Source: CAYSLC01 sp964431545
GTDB lineage: Bacteria > Desulfobacterota > Desulfobacteria > Desulfobacterales > JAABSP01
Direction of reading: 5' to 3'
DNA length: 10,652 nt
NCBI GenBank assembly: GCA_964431545.1
Contig: CAYSLC010000187.1
Location: 1-10,652 of the forward strand
Shown here: piece after piece, positions 1-8,701 of the stretch
Numbering within the stretch: the stretch's first letter is position 1
Layout: each line of letters opens with the position of its first letter
Program-made: the position numbers and the translations under genes
Notes under the pieces: generated by a model
The model's database searches: none
Seen by the model: only the letters and a program-made list of their open reading frames with translations
What the model was told of the DNA's origin: nothing

Positions 1-16
1 AGAATAGAGAGAAACG

Positions 17-3000
17 ATGAACATAAAGCGAAATGCGAGAACACGGCCTGCCGGATGGACGGGACCCCCGCGATGTCATGACGCCGTTTTGCGCATCTGC
101 CTGCTGGTGGCCGTCCTATTCTGGCCCGTGGGGCTCCTTTCATATCCGGACGCCCATGCCGAGCCGCCGCTCAGGGTGCTGGTGATCCAGTCGTACCACA
201 AGGGATTTTCCTGGACGGACGACCTCCAGCGGGGCATCGAGACCGTCTTGGAACGGAGCGGTGAGGAGATCGAGATCGCCGTGGAATACATGGACGCCAA
301 GCGGCAGCCGGCCCGCCGGATGTTCGACACCCTGGCGGACCTCTATGAATTCAAGTCCGCGCGCTGGCGGCCGGACCTCGTCATCTCCTGCGACGACGAT
401 GCGCTGGCCTTCCTCTTTGACTACCGGGACCGCATCTATCCGGGCGTGCCCGTGGTCTTCTGCGGTCTCGATGTGGAAAGTTTCGATCCGTCCATCCTCA
501 AGGGCCGGAAGGGGTACACCGGCGTCGTGGAACGTCTGGATCTGGCCGGCACCATCGAGCTGATTTTCGACTTGCAGCCGGCGGTGGAGCGCATCGCCGT
601 CATCCACGACCGGACCACCTCCGGCCGTGTCCACAGGCGAAACATGGAACGGCTGGTCCCGGGCTACGCCGACGGCGTTGAATTCATTTTTCCGAATTCC
701 GGCGCCGGCCTCACGGAGGCCGAACTCCTCTCCTTCCTCCGCGGGCTCGACGCCCGCTCGGCGGTATATTTCCTCGGCTTTTCCCGGGACCGGCTGGACA
801 AACCATTTTCCCTCGATCACATCATTCCCCTCATATCCCAGGCGTCGCCCGTTCCGGTCTATACCCACGCGGACGCTTATTTCGGGTATGGGACCCTCGG
901 CGGGAAGCTGTTGAGCGCGGAGGTCCACGGCCGGTCCACCGGGGCCAAGGCCTTGCGCTTGCTGGAGGGCGCATCTGTTTCCGAGGTTCCGGTCAGCGTC
1001 GAGAGTTCGAATCGCTACGTCTTCGACTACCGGCAGCTCCGGCGGTTTTCCATCCCGGAATCCCGGCTTCCCGAGGGGAGCGTCGTCGCCTTTGCGCCGA
1101 CGGGCTTTCTGACCCGGCACCTCGCCGCCGTGGTGTCGGGGGCGGTCGGCGTCCTCGCGCTGACGGCGTTTACCATCGCCCTGCTGGTCAACATCCTCCG
1201 CCGCCGGCGGATTGAAAAGGAACTTCGGGCCAGCGAGGCGCTCTTCAGGACCGTCTACGACGCCATGCCGCTCTATCTGGCCCTCTGGCGTCTCGAGGGC
1301 GACGAATTCGTCCTCTCCGATGTAAACCCGGCCACCGTCCGACTCTCGGGCGCCAAGATCAGGGAATGGCTGGGGACCCCCCTGTCGGTCTTTTACGAGG
1401 ACAGCCCCTGGCTCATCGACGCCATCCGTCGCGCCCACGCCGAGGGAGAGGCGGTTCACATGGAGCGCATATCCAAACTGCGCACCACCGGCAGGGAGAT
1501 GATTCTCAACATGAGTTTCGTCCCCATTTCCACGGACAGGGTCATGGCGGTGGCCGAAGACACCACCCTGAGAAAAGAAGCGGAGCGACGGTTGCGGGAA
1601 AGCGAGGAAAAGTTTCAGAAGGCGTTCCATTCCTGCCCCGCTTTCATGTCCATATCGACCCTGGAAGATGGACGATTCATAGAAGTGAACGCGGAGTTTC
1701 TGAGATTGACCGGGTTTTCCAGAGAGGAGGTCATCGGTCAAAAAGCCGCGGATCTGGGGCTCTGGGATAAAATAGATCGAGAGCCGATTCTGGAAGAACT
1801 GAAGCGGAAGGGGCATGCCCACGCCAAGGAGATCGAAATTCGGTCGAAAACCGGCGTGGACTATCACCTGTTGTGGTTCGGGGATGTCGTATCCATCGGC
1901 GGTCGGCAATGTCTCATCGTTACGGGCTATGATCAGACGGACCGGAAGCGGGCGGAAGAAGCGCTTGAACGGCAGCATGCGAACTTGGGGGCGATCCTTG
2001 AAAGCACCAATGACCTGATTGCGTCGCGCGACGCGGAAGGAGGCCTTGTGTTCCATAACGCCGCTTTTGCCGACGTCGTCATCGAGCTGTTCGGCGTTCC
2101 GCCCACCATCGGCATGAAAACCTATGAAATGTTGCCGGAGGAGGCCCAGGCATACTGGGAACCGATTCTATCCCGTGTTTTGTCGGGAGAACGATATGAT
2201 GGAGAATTTGAGTGGGATTTCGGAGAAGGGCGTCGGCACAGTTATGAAATATCATTCAATCCGATCCGAAAAGATGGCGAGATCATCGGTTATTCCGAGT
2301 TCAACAGAGACATCACTGAACGCAAGCGGGCCGAAGCGCAAATTCAGCAATATGCCGAACGGCTGGAGGAGATGGTGGCGGAACGCACCCGCGAACTGGA
2401 GAAAGCCCAGGAGGAACTCCTGGTCCGGGAGCGCCTCGCCGTCCTGGGCCATTTCGCCGGCAGCATCTCCCATGAGCTGCGCAACCCCCTGGGCGCCGTC
2501 GATTCGTCCGTCTATTACCTTCAAATGAAACTGGAAACCGGGGATGAGAAGATCGTGGAGCACCTCGGGCGGGTCCGGACGAACATCGACCGGGCCACCG
2601 CCATCATCGAGAGCCTGCTCAATCTCTCCCGGATGGAGAGGCCCAGGACGCGGCCCCATGCCCTGTCGAGTCTGATGCCCGACATTCTGCGGGCCGCCAA
2701 AATTCCGGAGACGATCCGGGTCGAAACGATCTTTCCGGAAAACGAAGTGGTCGTCGAAGCGGATGCCGATCAGATCCGCATGGCCATGAAAAATATCGTT
2801 CATAACGCGGTCCAGGCCATGGAAGGGGTCGGAACCCTGACGGTCCATGTCCGGCCGCCGGACCAAGGAAGGACCGAGATCCGGGTATGCGACACGGGCC
2901 CCGGCATTCCGCCGGAGAATATCGAAAGGATATTCCAGCCGCTTTTCAGCACCAAGGTCCACGGCATCGGGTTCGGCCTGTCCATCGCCAAAATGATCGT

Positions 3001-3133
3001 GGAAAGACACGGCGGCGGGCTGACCGTCGAATCGCCGGCGGGAGCGGGGGCGTGCTTCATCATCGGCCTGCCGCGGGTTCGGGAGACAAAGAGGGGGAAT
3101 GGAAGGGAGATCGACCATGCGCCGGATCATTGA
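17..3133 (+). CDS. Membrane sensor histidine kinase: ABC_sub_bind periplasmic domain, three PAS, HisKA, HATPase_c
   Basis: This is a 1038-aa receptor histidine kinase. A signal/anchor segment (about residues 24-45, ending in an AHA-type cleavage site near 48) precedes an ABC_sub_bind-like (PF04392) periplasmic domain at about 52-330, with the typical RVLVIQSYHKG opening and a YTHADAYFGYG segment. A transmembrane helix lies at about 369-391, followed by an RRRR stop-transfer. Three PAS domains follow (about 408-518, 529-645, 654-772), each ending in a RKRAE/RKEAE-type linker, then a coiled coil (776-806). The HisKA H-box is SHELRNP with H819. The ATPase lobe has N930 (N-box), D959-TGPG (G1) and G983-IGFG (G2). 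All key residues are intact, so it should autophosphorylate; a HExxN motif suggests phosphatase activity too. An in-frame TAG at 5-7 rules out an upstream extension. Its 3' end overlaps the next kinase. The ligand is unknown; ABC_sub_bind relatives bind small molecules such as amino acids. Confidence 0.93.
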   Translation: MNIKRNARTRPAGWTGPPRCHDAVLRICLLVAVLFWPVGLLSYPDAHAEPPLRVLVIQSYHKGFSWTDDLQRGIETVLERSGEEIEIAVEYMDAKRQPARRMFDTLADLYEFKSARWRPDLVISCDDDALAFLFDYRDRIYPGVPVVFCGLDVESFDPSILKGRKGYTGVVERLDLAGTIELIFDLQPAVERIAVIHDRTTSGRVHRRNMERLVPGYADGVEFIFPNSGAGLTEAELLSFLRGLDARSAVYFLGFSRDRLDKPFSLDHIIPLISQASPVPVYTHADAYFGYGTLGGKLLSAEVHGRSTGAKALRLLEGASVSEVPVSVESSNRYVFDYRQLRRFSIPESRLPEGSVVAFAPTGFLTRHLAAVVSGAVGVLALTAFTIALLVNILRRRRIEKELRASEALFRTVYDAMPLYLALWRLEGDEFVLSDVNPATVRLSGAKIREWLGTPLSVFYEDSPWLIDAIRRAHAEGEAVHMERISKLRTTGREMILNMSFVPISTDRVMAVAEDTTLRKEAERRLRESEEKFQKAFHSCPAFMSISTLEDGRFIEVNAEFLRLTGFSREEVIGQKAADLGLWDKIDREPILEELKRKGHAHAKEIEIRSKTGVDYHLLWFGDVVSIGGRQCLIVTGYDQTDRKRAEEALERQHANLGAILESTNDLIASRDAEGGLVFHNAAFADVVIELFGVPPTIGMKTYEMLPEEAQAYWEPILSRVLSGERYDGEFEWDFGEGRRHSYEISFNPIRKDGEIIGYSEFNRDITERKRAEAQIQQYAERLEEMVAERTRELEKAQEELLVRERLAVLGHFAGSISHELRNPLGAVDSSVYYLQMKLETGDEKIVEHLGRVRTNIDRATAIIESLLNLSRMERPRTRPHALSSLMPDILRAAKIPETIRVETIFPENEVVVEADADQIRMAMKNIVHNAVQAMEGVGTLTVHVRPPDQGRTEIRVCDTGPGIPPENIERIFQPLFSTKVHGIGFGLSIAKMIVERHGGGLTVESPAGAGACFIIGLPRVRETKRGNGREIDHAPDH
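2339..3082 (+). repeat. Upstream copy of duplicated coiled-coil/HisKA/HATPase module
   Basis: Codons for QIQQYAERLEE through the terminal LPRVR of the first kinase match positions 5886-6629 at a constant offset of 3547 bp. H-box, N-box, G1 and G2 all keep the same offset, so no net indel has accumulated over 248 codons. Hand alignment gives about 156 identical residues of 248. This is a diverged intragenic duplication rather than a recent DNA repeat. Confidence 0.85.
3104..3109 (+). promoter_or_regulatory. Ribosome binding site selecting the start at 3117
   Basis: AGGGAG lies 7 nt before the ATG at 3117. The alternative ATG at 3099 has GAGG only 4 nt away. The site is inside the coding end of the first kinase, so ribosomes finishing that gene can re-initiate here. 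Confidence 0.55.
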
Positions 3134-6100
3134 CGGGAAGCCGATGTGGATCCTGCTGGCGCTGCTGACGGCGTTTATACCGGCGTCGACGGCGGCCCAC
3201 GCCCGCGACGCGCCGATGGCGGGTCCGCTGTGGGGCGCGGACGCCGGGATCACGGAGATCGAATCGGATGAGCGCTTTATCGAGGCCCACCCTTTTGTTC
3301 GTGTCGGTCTGATCCCCGGCTTCGCGCCCTATATGTTCGTCGGGAAGGATGGCGCGTTCCAGGGCATCATCCCGGATTATCTCCGGTTGCTCGAAGGGCG
3401 CGCCGGGATCTCCTTCCGGCATGTGCCGCTCGACCTGGCGGAACTCGATGCGGCCATGGGGGCCGGGATCGACCTGTTTCCCGGCGTCGAAAGCCCCGGC
3501 AGGCGTCGGCGCATGGCGTTCACGGAGGCGTTCATGTCCGATCCCTGGGTCCTGGTCGTCCGGCGGGACGCCCCCCTGGTCACCGGGGTTCGGGATTTCC
3601 GTGGCCGGACGATTTCACTGGTGGACAACATCTACATCCATGGGCGCCTCGAAGCGGATTACCCCGACATTCGAATCCACCCGGCCGGCGACCACCCCCG
3701 GGCGCTGGAAGCCGTCTCCACGGGACGGGCCGACGCTTACATCGGCCCGCTTTCGGTGGCCGGATATCTCATGTTGCACAACCGGCTGACGCACCTGAAG
3801 ATCGCCGCTCCGTCGGGCTATCCGCCGGCGGAAGTCAAGTTCGGGGTCCGGAAGGACTGGCCGGAACTCGTGGGGATCCTCGACAGGGCCGTCTCCACGG
3901 TTTCCCGCCGGGAGGTGGACGCCCTGTTCCGGAAGTGGGTGCCCGTGCAATTCCAGCACCGCATCGACTGGACCCATGTCTGGAAGTGGATCGCCGGGAT
4001 CGTGGGCGTTTTCGGCCTTCTTTTGGCCCTCTCCTTCCTGTGGAATCGCCGGCTGGCCGCTGAAATTGCCCAGCGAAAGACGGCCCAGGGCGAGCTGAGG
4101 AAGATCGAATGGCTGCTCGCCAGAAGCGCTTCGCCCTCCGATGCGGTGGAGGAGGGCTATCAGCCCCCCTACGGCGATGTCACGGCGCTGAACACCTGCC
4201 GGGTCATCATGGATTCCGTATCGAAAGAGACGCTGAAACGGATCGCCGAGGACGCCATCGACCTCTTGGAAACATCGGTGGCGATCTATGAAAGGAACGG
4301 CGATTACGCTTTCGGAATGTTTTCTTCGGGCTGGTGCCGCCTGTTCGACCTGGCGTCCCGGAACCTGTGCGGCACGGACGACAATCGGCACGCTTTGGGT
4401 TGCGGCAAATGGCTGTGCCATGAAAACTGCTGGAACGATTCGGCCAAAGCGGCGATCCTCTCCGGAAAACCGACGGATATCGAATGCGTCGGCGGCATCC
4501 GTCTGTATGGCGTCCCCATTCATGCGGGGGAGGAGGTCGTCGGCGCCATCAACATCGGGTACGGCGATCCCCCCACGGACGAAGCCGCCGTCCGGGAACT
4601 AGCGGAGCGGTTCCGTATTCCCGCCGAAGAGGTCCGCGCATGCCAGCGGGCTTATCCGTCGCGGCCGGCCTATATCATCGCCCTTGCAAAAAAAAGATTG
4701 CGGACGGCGGCCGCACTGATCGGGGAGATCGTTGAACGAAAACGGGCGGAAAAAGGACTCGAAAAAAGCCAGGCGATTCTAAAAAAAGCCGAAGAGCTGT
4801 CCGAAATCGGCGGATATGAGTATGATATTCCATCCGGCCGACTGGTGTTTTCGGACGGGTGGATGACCATTCACGGATGTGAAAAAAGAACGCTTTCGGT
4901 GGAAGAGTTGATGCCCATCGCCTTGCCGGAGGATGTGCCGAGAATAGAAAAAGCCTTTGACCGAGCGATGCGAAACATTCAGCCGTATTGTCTGGAACAT
5001 CGGATTGTTCGGCAGAATGACGGCGTGGTTCGGACCATCAGGGCCAGCGCCGAAACGGTCTTCGACGAAGCCGGCAGACCTGTTAAATTATACGGCTCCG
5101 TCCAGGATATCACCGAGCGCGAAGCGGCCGAGCGGGCCCTGAGGGAAAGCGAGGCGAAGCTTCAGGCCATTTTGAACAGCACGGAACAATCCTTTGCCCT
5201 CGTCGATGGAAACGGGGCCATTCTCGCGTTCAACCGGATCGCCGACGAGTTTGCACAAGAAATTTTCGGGCGGGGCATTCAGGTCGGCCAGTCTCTGGCC
5301 GATTTTGTCGACCCGGCGAATCTGGACAGCTTCCATCGCCATTTCCGCCGGGCGCTCGAGGGAACTCCCGTCGTGGTGGAAAGAGAGATGCCCGGCGGCC
5401 ACTGGTTCTTTTTCAGCTATAATCCGGTTTTCGATTCCACGGGCGAGGTGACGGGCGTCTGTTTCAACTGCCGGAATGTCACGGACCGAAAGCGGGCCGA
5501 GATCGCCCTCCAGACCAGTGAAACCCGTTTTCGGCATCTCTTCGAATACGCCAACGACGGCATCTGCATCGTCGATCCGGACGGCCGGATTATCATGGCC
5601 AATCAGCGGATGTGCGATCTTTTCGGTTACGACTCCGATGAGATGGCGCAAAAAACCGTCCATGACCTCTCCCATCCGGAGGACAGGGATGTCAGCCCCG
5701 GCGTCATTGAGCAATATAGAACCGGCGAAATCGAGTATACGACCTTCGAGAAACGGTTTGTGACCAAACAGGGCGACACCCTGTGGGGGCAGGTCGCCAG
5801 TTCGGTCGTCCGCGACCGCGCGGGTGATGTCGCGTATTATCTATCGCACCTCCGGGATATCACCGGTCGAAAGCGGGCCGACGAGCAGCTCAAACAGTAT
5901 GCCGCGAGACTGGAGGAGATGGTCGGGGAGCGGACCCGGGAACTCGAAAAAGCCCAGGAGGATCTGATACTGAAAGAGCGCCTGGCCGTGCTGGGAAACC
6001 TGTCGGGCAGCATCTCCCACGAGCTGCGGAATCCCCTGGCGGCCATCGACAGTTCGGTCTATCTGCTCAAGATCAAGCTCGGGGGGGAGGTTGAGAAAGT

Positions 6101-6650
6101 CGGGGATCATCTTCGGCGCATCTCTTCCAATATCAGACAAGCCAACGGCATCATCCAGAGTTTGCTCGACCTGACCCGGATGGAAAAGCCCCGGACCCTC
6201 CCAGTCGATCTGCGGCGGCTCGTACCCGAGGTTCTCCGCGGCAACTCCATCCCCGACACCGTCCGGATCGAGACCGCCTACCCGGAAGAAGACCTTCCCG
6301 CGGCGGTGGACGCCCAGCAGATCCGCATGGCCTTGAAAAACATCGTCCGAAACGCTATTCAGGCCATGGAGGGCGCCGGCACCCTCCGGGTGGCCGTCCG
6401 GTCCGCGGCCCCCGACCGGGCGGTCGTCGTGGTGTCGGACTCCGGTCCCGGCATTCCGACCGACGAAATGGAGAAGATATTCCAGCCGCTGTACAGCACA
6501 AAAGTCCACGGCATCGGCTTCGGTCTGTCCATTTCAAAAATGATCGCGGAAAAGCACGGCGGCGACCTGACCGTCGAATCGACCCCCGGCCGCGGCGCGG
6601 CATTCATCCTCGCCCTGCCACGGGTCCGGAAGGAGGAGAAAAGCAGATGA
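3117..6650 (+). CDS. Membrane sensor histidine kinase: SBP_bac_3 periplasmic domain, PocR-type domain, three PAS, HisKA, HATPase_c
   Basis: This is a 1177-aa receptor kinase, numbered here from the ATG at 3117. I prefer that start because AGGGAG lies 7 nt upstream; an in-frame ATG at 3099 would add six residues. A signal peptide (about 9-29) leads to a BvgS-like SBP_bac_3 flytrap domain (about 60-275; RVGLIPGFAPYMF opening, SPGRRRRMAF motif) and a transmembrane helix at about 289-309. A PocR-type domain follows (about 358-540) with Cys418, Cys429, Cys434, Cys438 and Cys457. PAS domains lie at about 556-668, 676-790 and 799-918, then a coiled coil. The kinase core has H968 in SHELRNP, N1079, D1108-SGPG and G1132-IGFG, all intact. 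PocR domains are proposed in the literature to sense small hydrocarbon derivatives; the ligand here is unknown. The gene overlaps its upstream neighbour by 17 bp and its downstream one by 4 bp. Its kinase core is a paralogue of the upstream kinase core. Confidence 0.92.
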   Translation: MRRIIDGKPMWILLALLTAFIPASTAAHARDAPMAGPLWGADAGITEIESDERFIEAHPFVRVGLIPGFAPYMFVGKDGAFQGIIPDYLRLLEGRAGISFRHVPLDLAELDAAMGAGIDLFPGVESPGRRRRMAFTEAFMSDPWVLVVRRDAPLVTGVRDFRGRTISLVDNIYIHGRLEADYPDIRIHPAGDHPRALEAVSTGRADAYIGPLSVAGYLMLHNRLTHLKIAAPSGYPPAEVKFGVRKDWPELVGILDRAVSTVSRREVDALFRKWVPVQFQHRIDWTHVWKWIAGIVGVFGLLLALSFLWNRRLAAEIAQRKTAQGELRKIEWLLARSASPSDAVEEGYQPPYGDVTALNTCRVIMDSVSKETLKRIAEDAIDLLETSVAIYERNGDYAFGMFSSGWCRLFDLASRNLCGTDDNRHALGCGKWLCHENCWNDSAKAAILSGKPTDIECVGGIRLYGVPIHAGEEVVGAINIGYGDPPTDEAAVRELAERFRIPAEEVRACQRAYPSRPAYIIALAKKRLRTAAALIGEIVERKRAEKGLEKSQAILKKAEELSEIGGYEYDIPSGRLVFSDGWMTIHGCEKRTLSVEELMPIALPEDVPRIEKAFDRAMRNIQPYCLEHRIVRQNDGVVRTIRASAETVFDEAGRPVKLYGSVQDITEREAAERALRESEAKLQAILNSTEQSFALVDGNGAILAFNRIADEFAQEIFGRGIQVGQSLADFVDPANLDSFHRHFRRALEGTPVVVEREMPGGHWFFFSYNPVFDSTGEVTGVCFNCRNVTDRKRAEIALQTSETRFRHLFEYANDGICIVDPDGRIIMANQRMCDLFGYDSDEMAQKTVHDLSHPEDRDVSPGVIEQYRTGEIEYTTFEKRFVTKQGDTLWGQVASSVVRDRAGDVAYYLSHLRDITGRKRADEQLKQYAARLEEMVGERTRELEKAQEDLILKERLAVLGNLSGSISHELRNPLAAIDSSVYLLKIKLGGEVEKVGDHLRRISSNIRQANGIIQSLLDLTRMEKPRTLPVDLRRLVPEVLRGNSIPDTVRIETAYPEEDLPAAVDAQQIRMALKNIVRNAIQAMEGAGTLRVAVRSAAPDRAVVVVSDSGPGIPTDEMEKIFQPLYSTKVHGIGFGLSISKMIAEKHGGDLTVESTPGRGAAFILALPRVRKEEKSR
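5886..6629 (+). repeat. Downstream copy of duplicated coiled-coil/HisKA/HATPase module
   Basis: This is the partner of 2339-3082, offset 3547 bp, inside the second kinase. Divergence is concentrated in the DHp-ATPase linker (around VETIFPE versus IETAYPE) and in the loop before the G1 box. The H-box, N-box and the IFQPL-STKVHGIGFGLSI stretch are almost unchanged. Confidence 0.85.
6631..6638 (+). promoter_or_regulatory. Strong ribosome binding site for the hybrid kinase
   Basis: AGGAGGAG, a near-perfect Shine-Dalgarno sequence, sits 8 nt before the ATGA stop/start overlap at 6647. It lies in the last codons of the second kinase. It allows both coupled and independent initiation of the hybrid. 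Confidence 0.8.
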
Positions 6651-8623
6651 GCGCCGACCTGAACATTCTGGTGGTGGACGACAACGAGGATCTGGCCGGG
6701 AACCTCCGGGACATCCTCGGCGAGATAGGATACCGCGCCTCGGTGGCCCTGGACGGAACCAGCGCCGTGGACCGCTGCCGGCGCGAGACCTTCGACGTGG
6801 TGCTCCTTGATTTCAATCTCCCCGACATGGACGGGCTCCAGGTGCAGGAAAAGCTGTCGTCGATCATTGACGCCGATTACATCATCATCACCGGGTACGC
6901 CTCCGTGGATAGCGCGGCCACCGCCGTGACCCGAAAACGGATCATCGCCTACGAGACCAAGCCGATCAACATGGACCGGCTGCTCGCCTTCCTCCGGCAG
7001 ATCGATGACCGCCGGCGGGCGGAGAGGGAGCTGGGGCGGAGCCGGGAGCGGTACCGGACCCTTTATGAGGCGGTGACCGACGCCCTGTTCGTCCACGGAC
7101 TGGAAGAGGACGGGACCATGGGCGGATTCAGGGAGGTCAACGATGTCGCCTGCCGTCAGTACGGGTTTTCGCGCGAGGAACTCCTTTGCATGTCGCCGGC
7201 GGACATCGATGCCTCGGAATCGGAGACGGCGGTTTCCGCGGTCCTGGATACACTGACCCGGGGCGAAAGCGCGACCTTCGAGCGGATCCACGTCAGAAAA
7301 GACGGCATGCGGCTGCCGGTGGAGATCCACGCCAGGTCCTTTGAGCTGGATGGAAAACCGTCCGTCCTCTCCCTGGTTCGGGACATCAGCGACCGGAAGG
7401 AGGCTGAAGAGGAGCGCCGGAGGATGGAGAACCGGCTCCATACGATCCAGCGCCAGGAGAGCCTCGGGGTGATGGCGGGGGGCATCGCCCACGATTTCAA
7501 CAATCTCCTGATGGCGATCATCGGCAATCTCGAACTGGCCGAGGAGGATGCCGATCTGTCGACGTTCACCCGGAAAGCCCTGTCGGAGAGCAAGGCGGCC
7601 GCCTTCCGGGCCTCGGATCTGGTCCGCCAGATCCTCGCCTATTCCGGGAAAGGGCATTTCGTGGTCGGCCCCATCCGCGTGAACCCCGTCGTGGAGGAGA
7701 CGGCGAGAATGCTCCGGACCACCATCGCTCCGAGGGCGGAGATCGACATCCGGCTGGACCCCGCGGATCCCGTAATCGAGGGCGACACGGGCCAGCTCCG
7801 CCAGGTGGTGACCAACCTGATCCTCAACGCCTGGGAATCCCTGGGCGAAAAAAAAGACGGGTCGGTGGTGTTGACCACCGGGGTCGAGGCCTGCGATGCC
7901 GCCGGATTGAAAGGGACCGTTTCGGAGATCTGGGTCGGCTATGAAGAGCCGCTGAGGGAGGGGCCCTATGCGTTTGTGGAGGTCGAGGACAACGGGTGCG
8001 GCATGGACGACGCCACCCTGGCGCGGATCTTCGAGCCTTTTTTCTCCACCAAGTTCCAGGGGCGAGGGCTCGGGCTCGCCTCGGTCATCGGGATCATCCG
8101 GGGCCACCGGGGGTTCGTCCGGCTCGAGTCCGGACCGGGCCGGGGGACCCGGTTTCGTGCCCTGTTTCCGCTGAAGGAAGATGAGCGGATGCCCGCCGAG
8201 GCATCCGCCCCCGAGGCGCCGGCCGAACCGTTTCAGGGCCGGGGCCGGGTCCTGGTGGTGGACGACGAAGCCCCCGTCCGGGGGTTGATCCGGCTCATGC
8301 TCGAAAAGCTGGGGTATGAGGTGATCGTTGCGGCCGGCGGCACCGAGGCCGTCGATCTGTATCGGCAGCATTCCGACGGGATCGACCTGATCCTGATGGA
8401 TTTGAGCATGCCCTGCATGGGCGGCGTGGAAGCCTTCGGCAGGCTCCGGGACCTCGGGTGCGCGGTGCCGGTGATCCTGTCCAGCGGCTACAGCGAGGAG
8501 TACCTCAAAAAGGAGTACACCGGCAAGGGATTTTCCGGGTTTCTGCAAAAGCCTTTCCTGAAACGGACGCTCGTCGAGATGTTGACCCGGGTCATGGACG
8601 AAAAAAAGACCCGCCCCCATTGA
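6647..8623 (+). CDS. Soluble hybrid histidine kinase/response regulator: REC-PAS-HisKA-HATPase-REC
   Basis: This is a 658-aa protein with no signal peptide or membrane segment, so it is predicted to be cytoplasmic. The N-terminal receiver (about 5-120) has acidic D11/D12, phospho-acceptor D55 (LLDFNLPDMDG), T82 and K105. One PAS domain follows (about 132-250), then a kinase with an AHDFNNLL H-box (H282), N394 (N-box), D448-NGCG (G1) and a GRGLGLA G2 loop. The C-terminal receiver (about 535-650) has D539/D540, D585 (LILMDLSMP) and K635 in QKPF. Both receivers keep the full catalytic set. The start codon overlaps the preceding stop as ATGA, with AGGAGGAG 8 nt upstream, so translation is coupled to the sensor kinases. 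I infer that the N-terminal receiver takes phosphate from one or both upstream kinases, and that the terminal receiver passes it to an unseen Hpt protein or acts through protein contact. No output domain follows it. Confidence 0.93.
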   Translation: MSADLNILVVDDNEDLAGNLRDILGEIGYRASVALDGTSAVDRCRRETFDVVLLDFNLPDMDGLQVQEKLSSIIDADYIIITGYASVDSAATAVTRKRIIAYETKPINMDRLLAFLRQIDDRRRAERELGRSRERYRTLYEAVTDALFVHGLEEDGTMGGFREVNDVACRQYGFSREELLCMSPADIDASESETAVSAVLDTLTRGESATFERIHVRKDGMRLPVEIHARSFELDGKPSVLSLVRDISDRKEAEEERRRMENRLHTIQRQESLGVMAGGIAHDFNNLLMAIIGNLELAEEDADLSTFTRKALSESKAAAFRASDLVRQILAYSGKGHFVVGPIRVNPVVEETARMLRTTIAPRAEIDIRLDPADPVIEGDTGQLRQVVTNLILNAWESLGEKKDGSVVLTTGVEACDAAGLKGTVSEIWVGYEEPLREGPYAFVEVEDNGCGMDDATLARIFEPFFSTKFQGRGLGLASVIGIIRGHRGFVRLESGPGRGTRFRALFPLKEDERMPAEASAPEAPAEPFQGRGRVLVVDDEAPVRGLIRLMLEKLGYEVIVAAGGTEAVDLYRQHSDGIDLILMDLSMPCMGGVEAFGRLRDLGCAVPVILSSGYSEEYLKKEYTGKGFSGFLQKPFLKRTLVEMLTRVMDEKKTRPH

Positions 8624-8648
8624 CATCCCCTCCGGAATCGGCTATCAG
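8620..8648 (+). promoter_or_regulatory. Candidate sigma-70-type promoter overlapping the hybrid kinase stop codon
   Basis: A perfect -35 hexamer TTGACA (8620-8625) spans the TGA stop of the hybrid (8621-8623). After a 17-nt spacer there is TATCAG (8643-8648), which matches the -10 consensus at four of six positions but lacks the final T. A transcript would start near 8655 and carry a leader of about 75 nt before the UPF0316-like gene. Confidence 0.4.
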
Positions 8649-8670
8649 GGCACGCTTTCGACGCGACAAC

Positions 8671-8697
8671 GGATCCCGCCGGTGGGCGGCGGGGTTC
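8671..8697 (+). other. GC-rich hairpin in the spacer before the UPF0316-like gene
   Basis: GGATCCCGCC (8671-8680) can pair with GGCGGGGTTC (8688-8697) across a 7-nt loop. In RNA this gives a 10-bp stem with two G-U pairs. No T-run follows, so it is not a standard intrinsic terminator. It could mark the end of the signalling operon mRNA or structure the leader of the next gene. Confidence 0.4.
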
Positions 8698-8701
8698 ACT
8701 G

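Noticed and set aside
140..2056. A 638-codon open frame on the minus strand across the first kinase
   Set aside because: It has the same compositional signature as other antisense shadows, no recognised motif, and lies over a well-supported sensor kinase.
6359..8626. A 755-codon open frame on the minus strand across the hybrid kinase
   Set aside because: The predicted peptide is low-complexity, rich in G, P, H, R and D, with no recognisable domain. The plus strand in the same place encodes a complete REC-PAS-kinase-REC protein with all catalytic residues. Long antisense frames are expected at this GC content.
8671..8697. Intrinsic terminator after the signalling operon
   Set aside because: The stem is strong, but the following bases (ACTGTTCATGG) contain no U-tract, so it is listed only as a hairpin.
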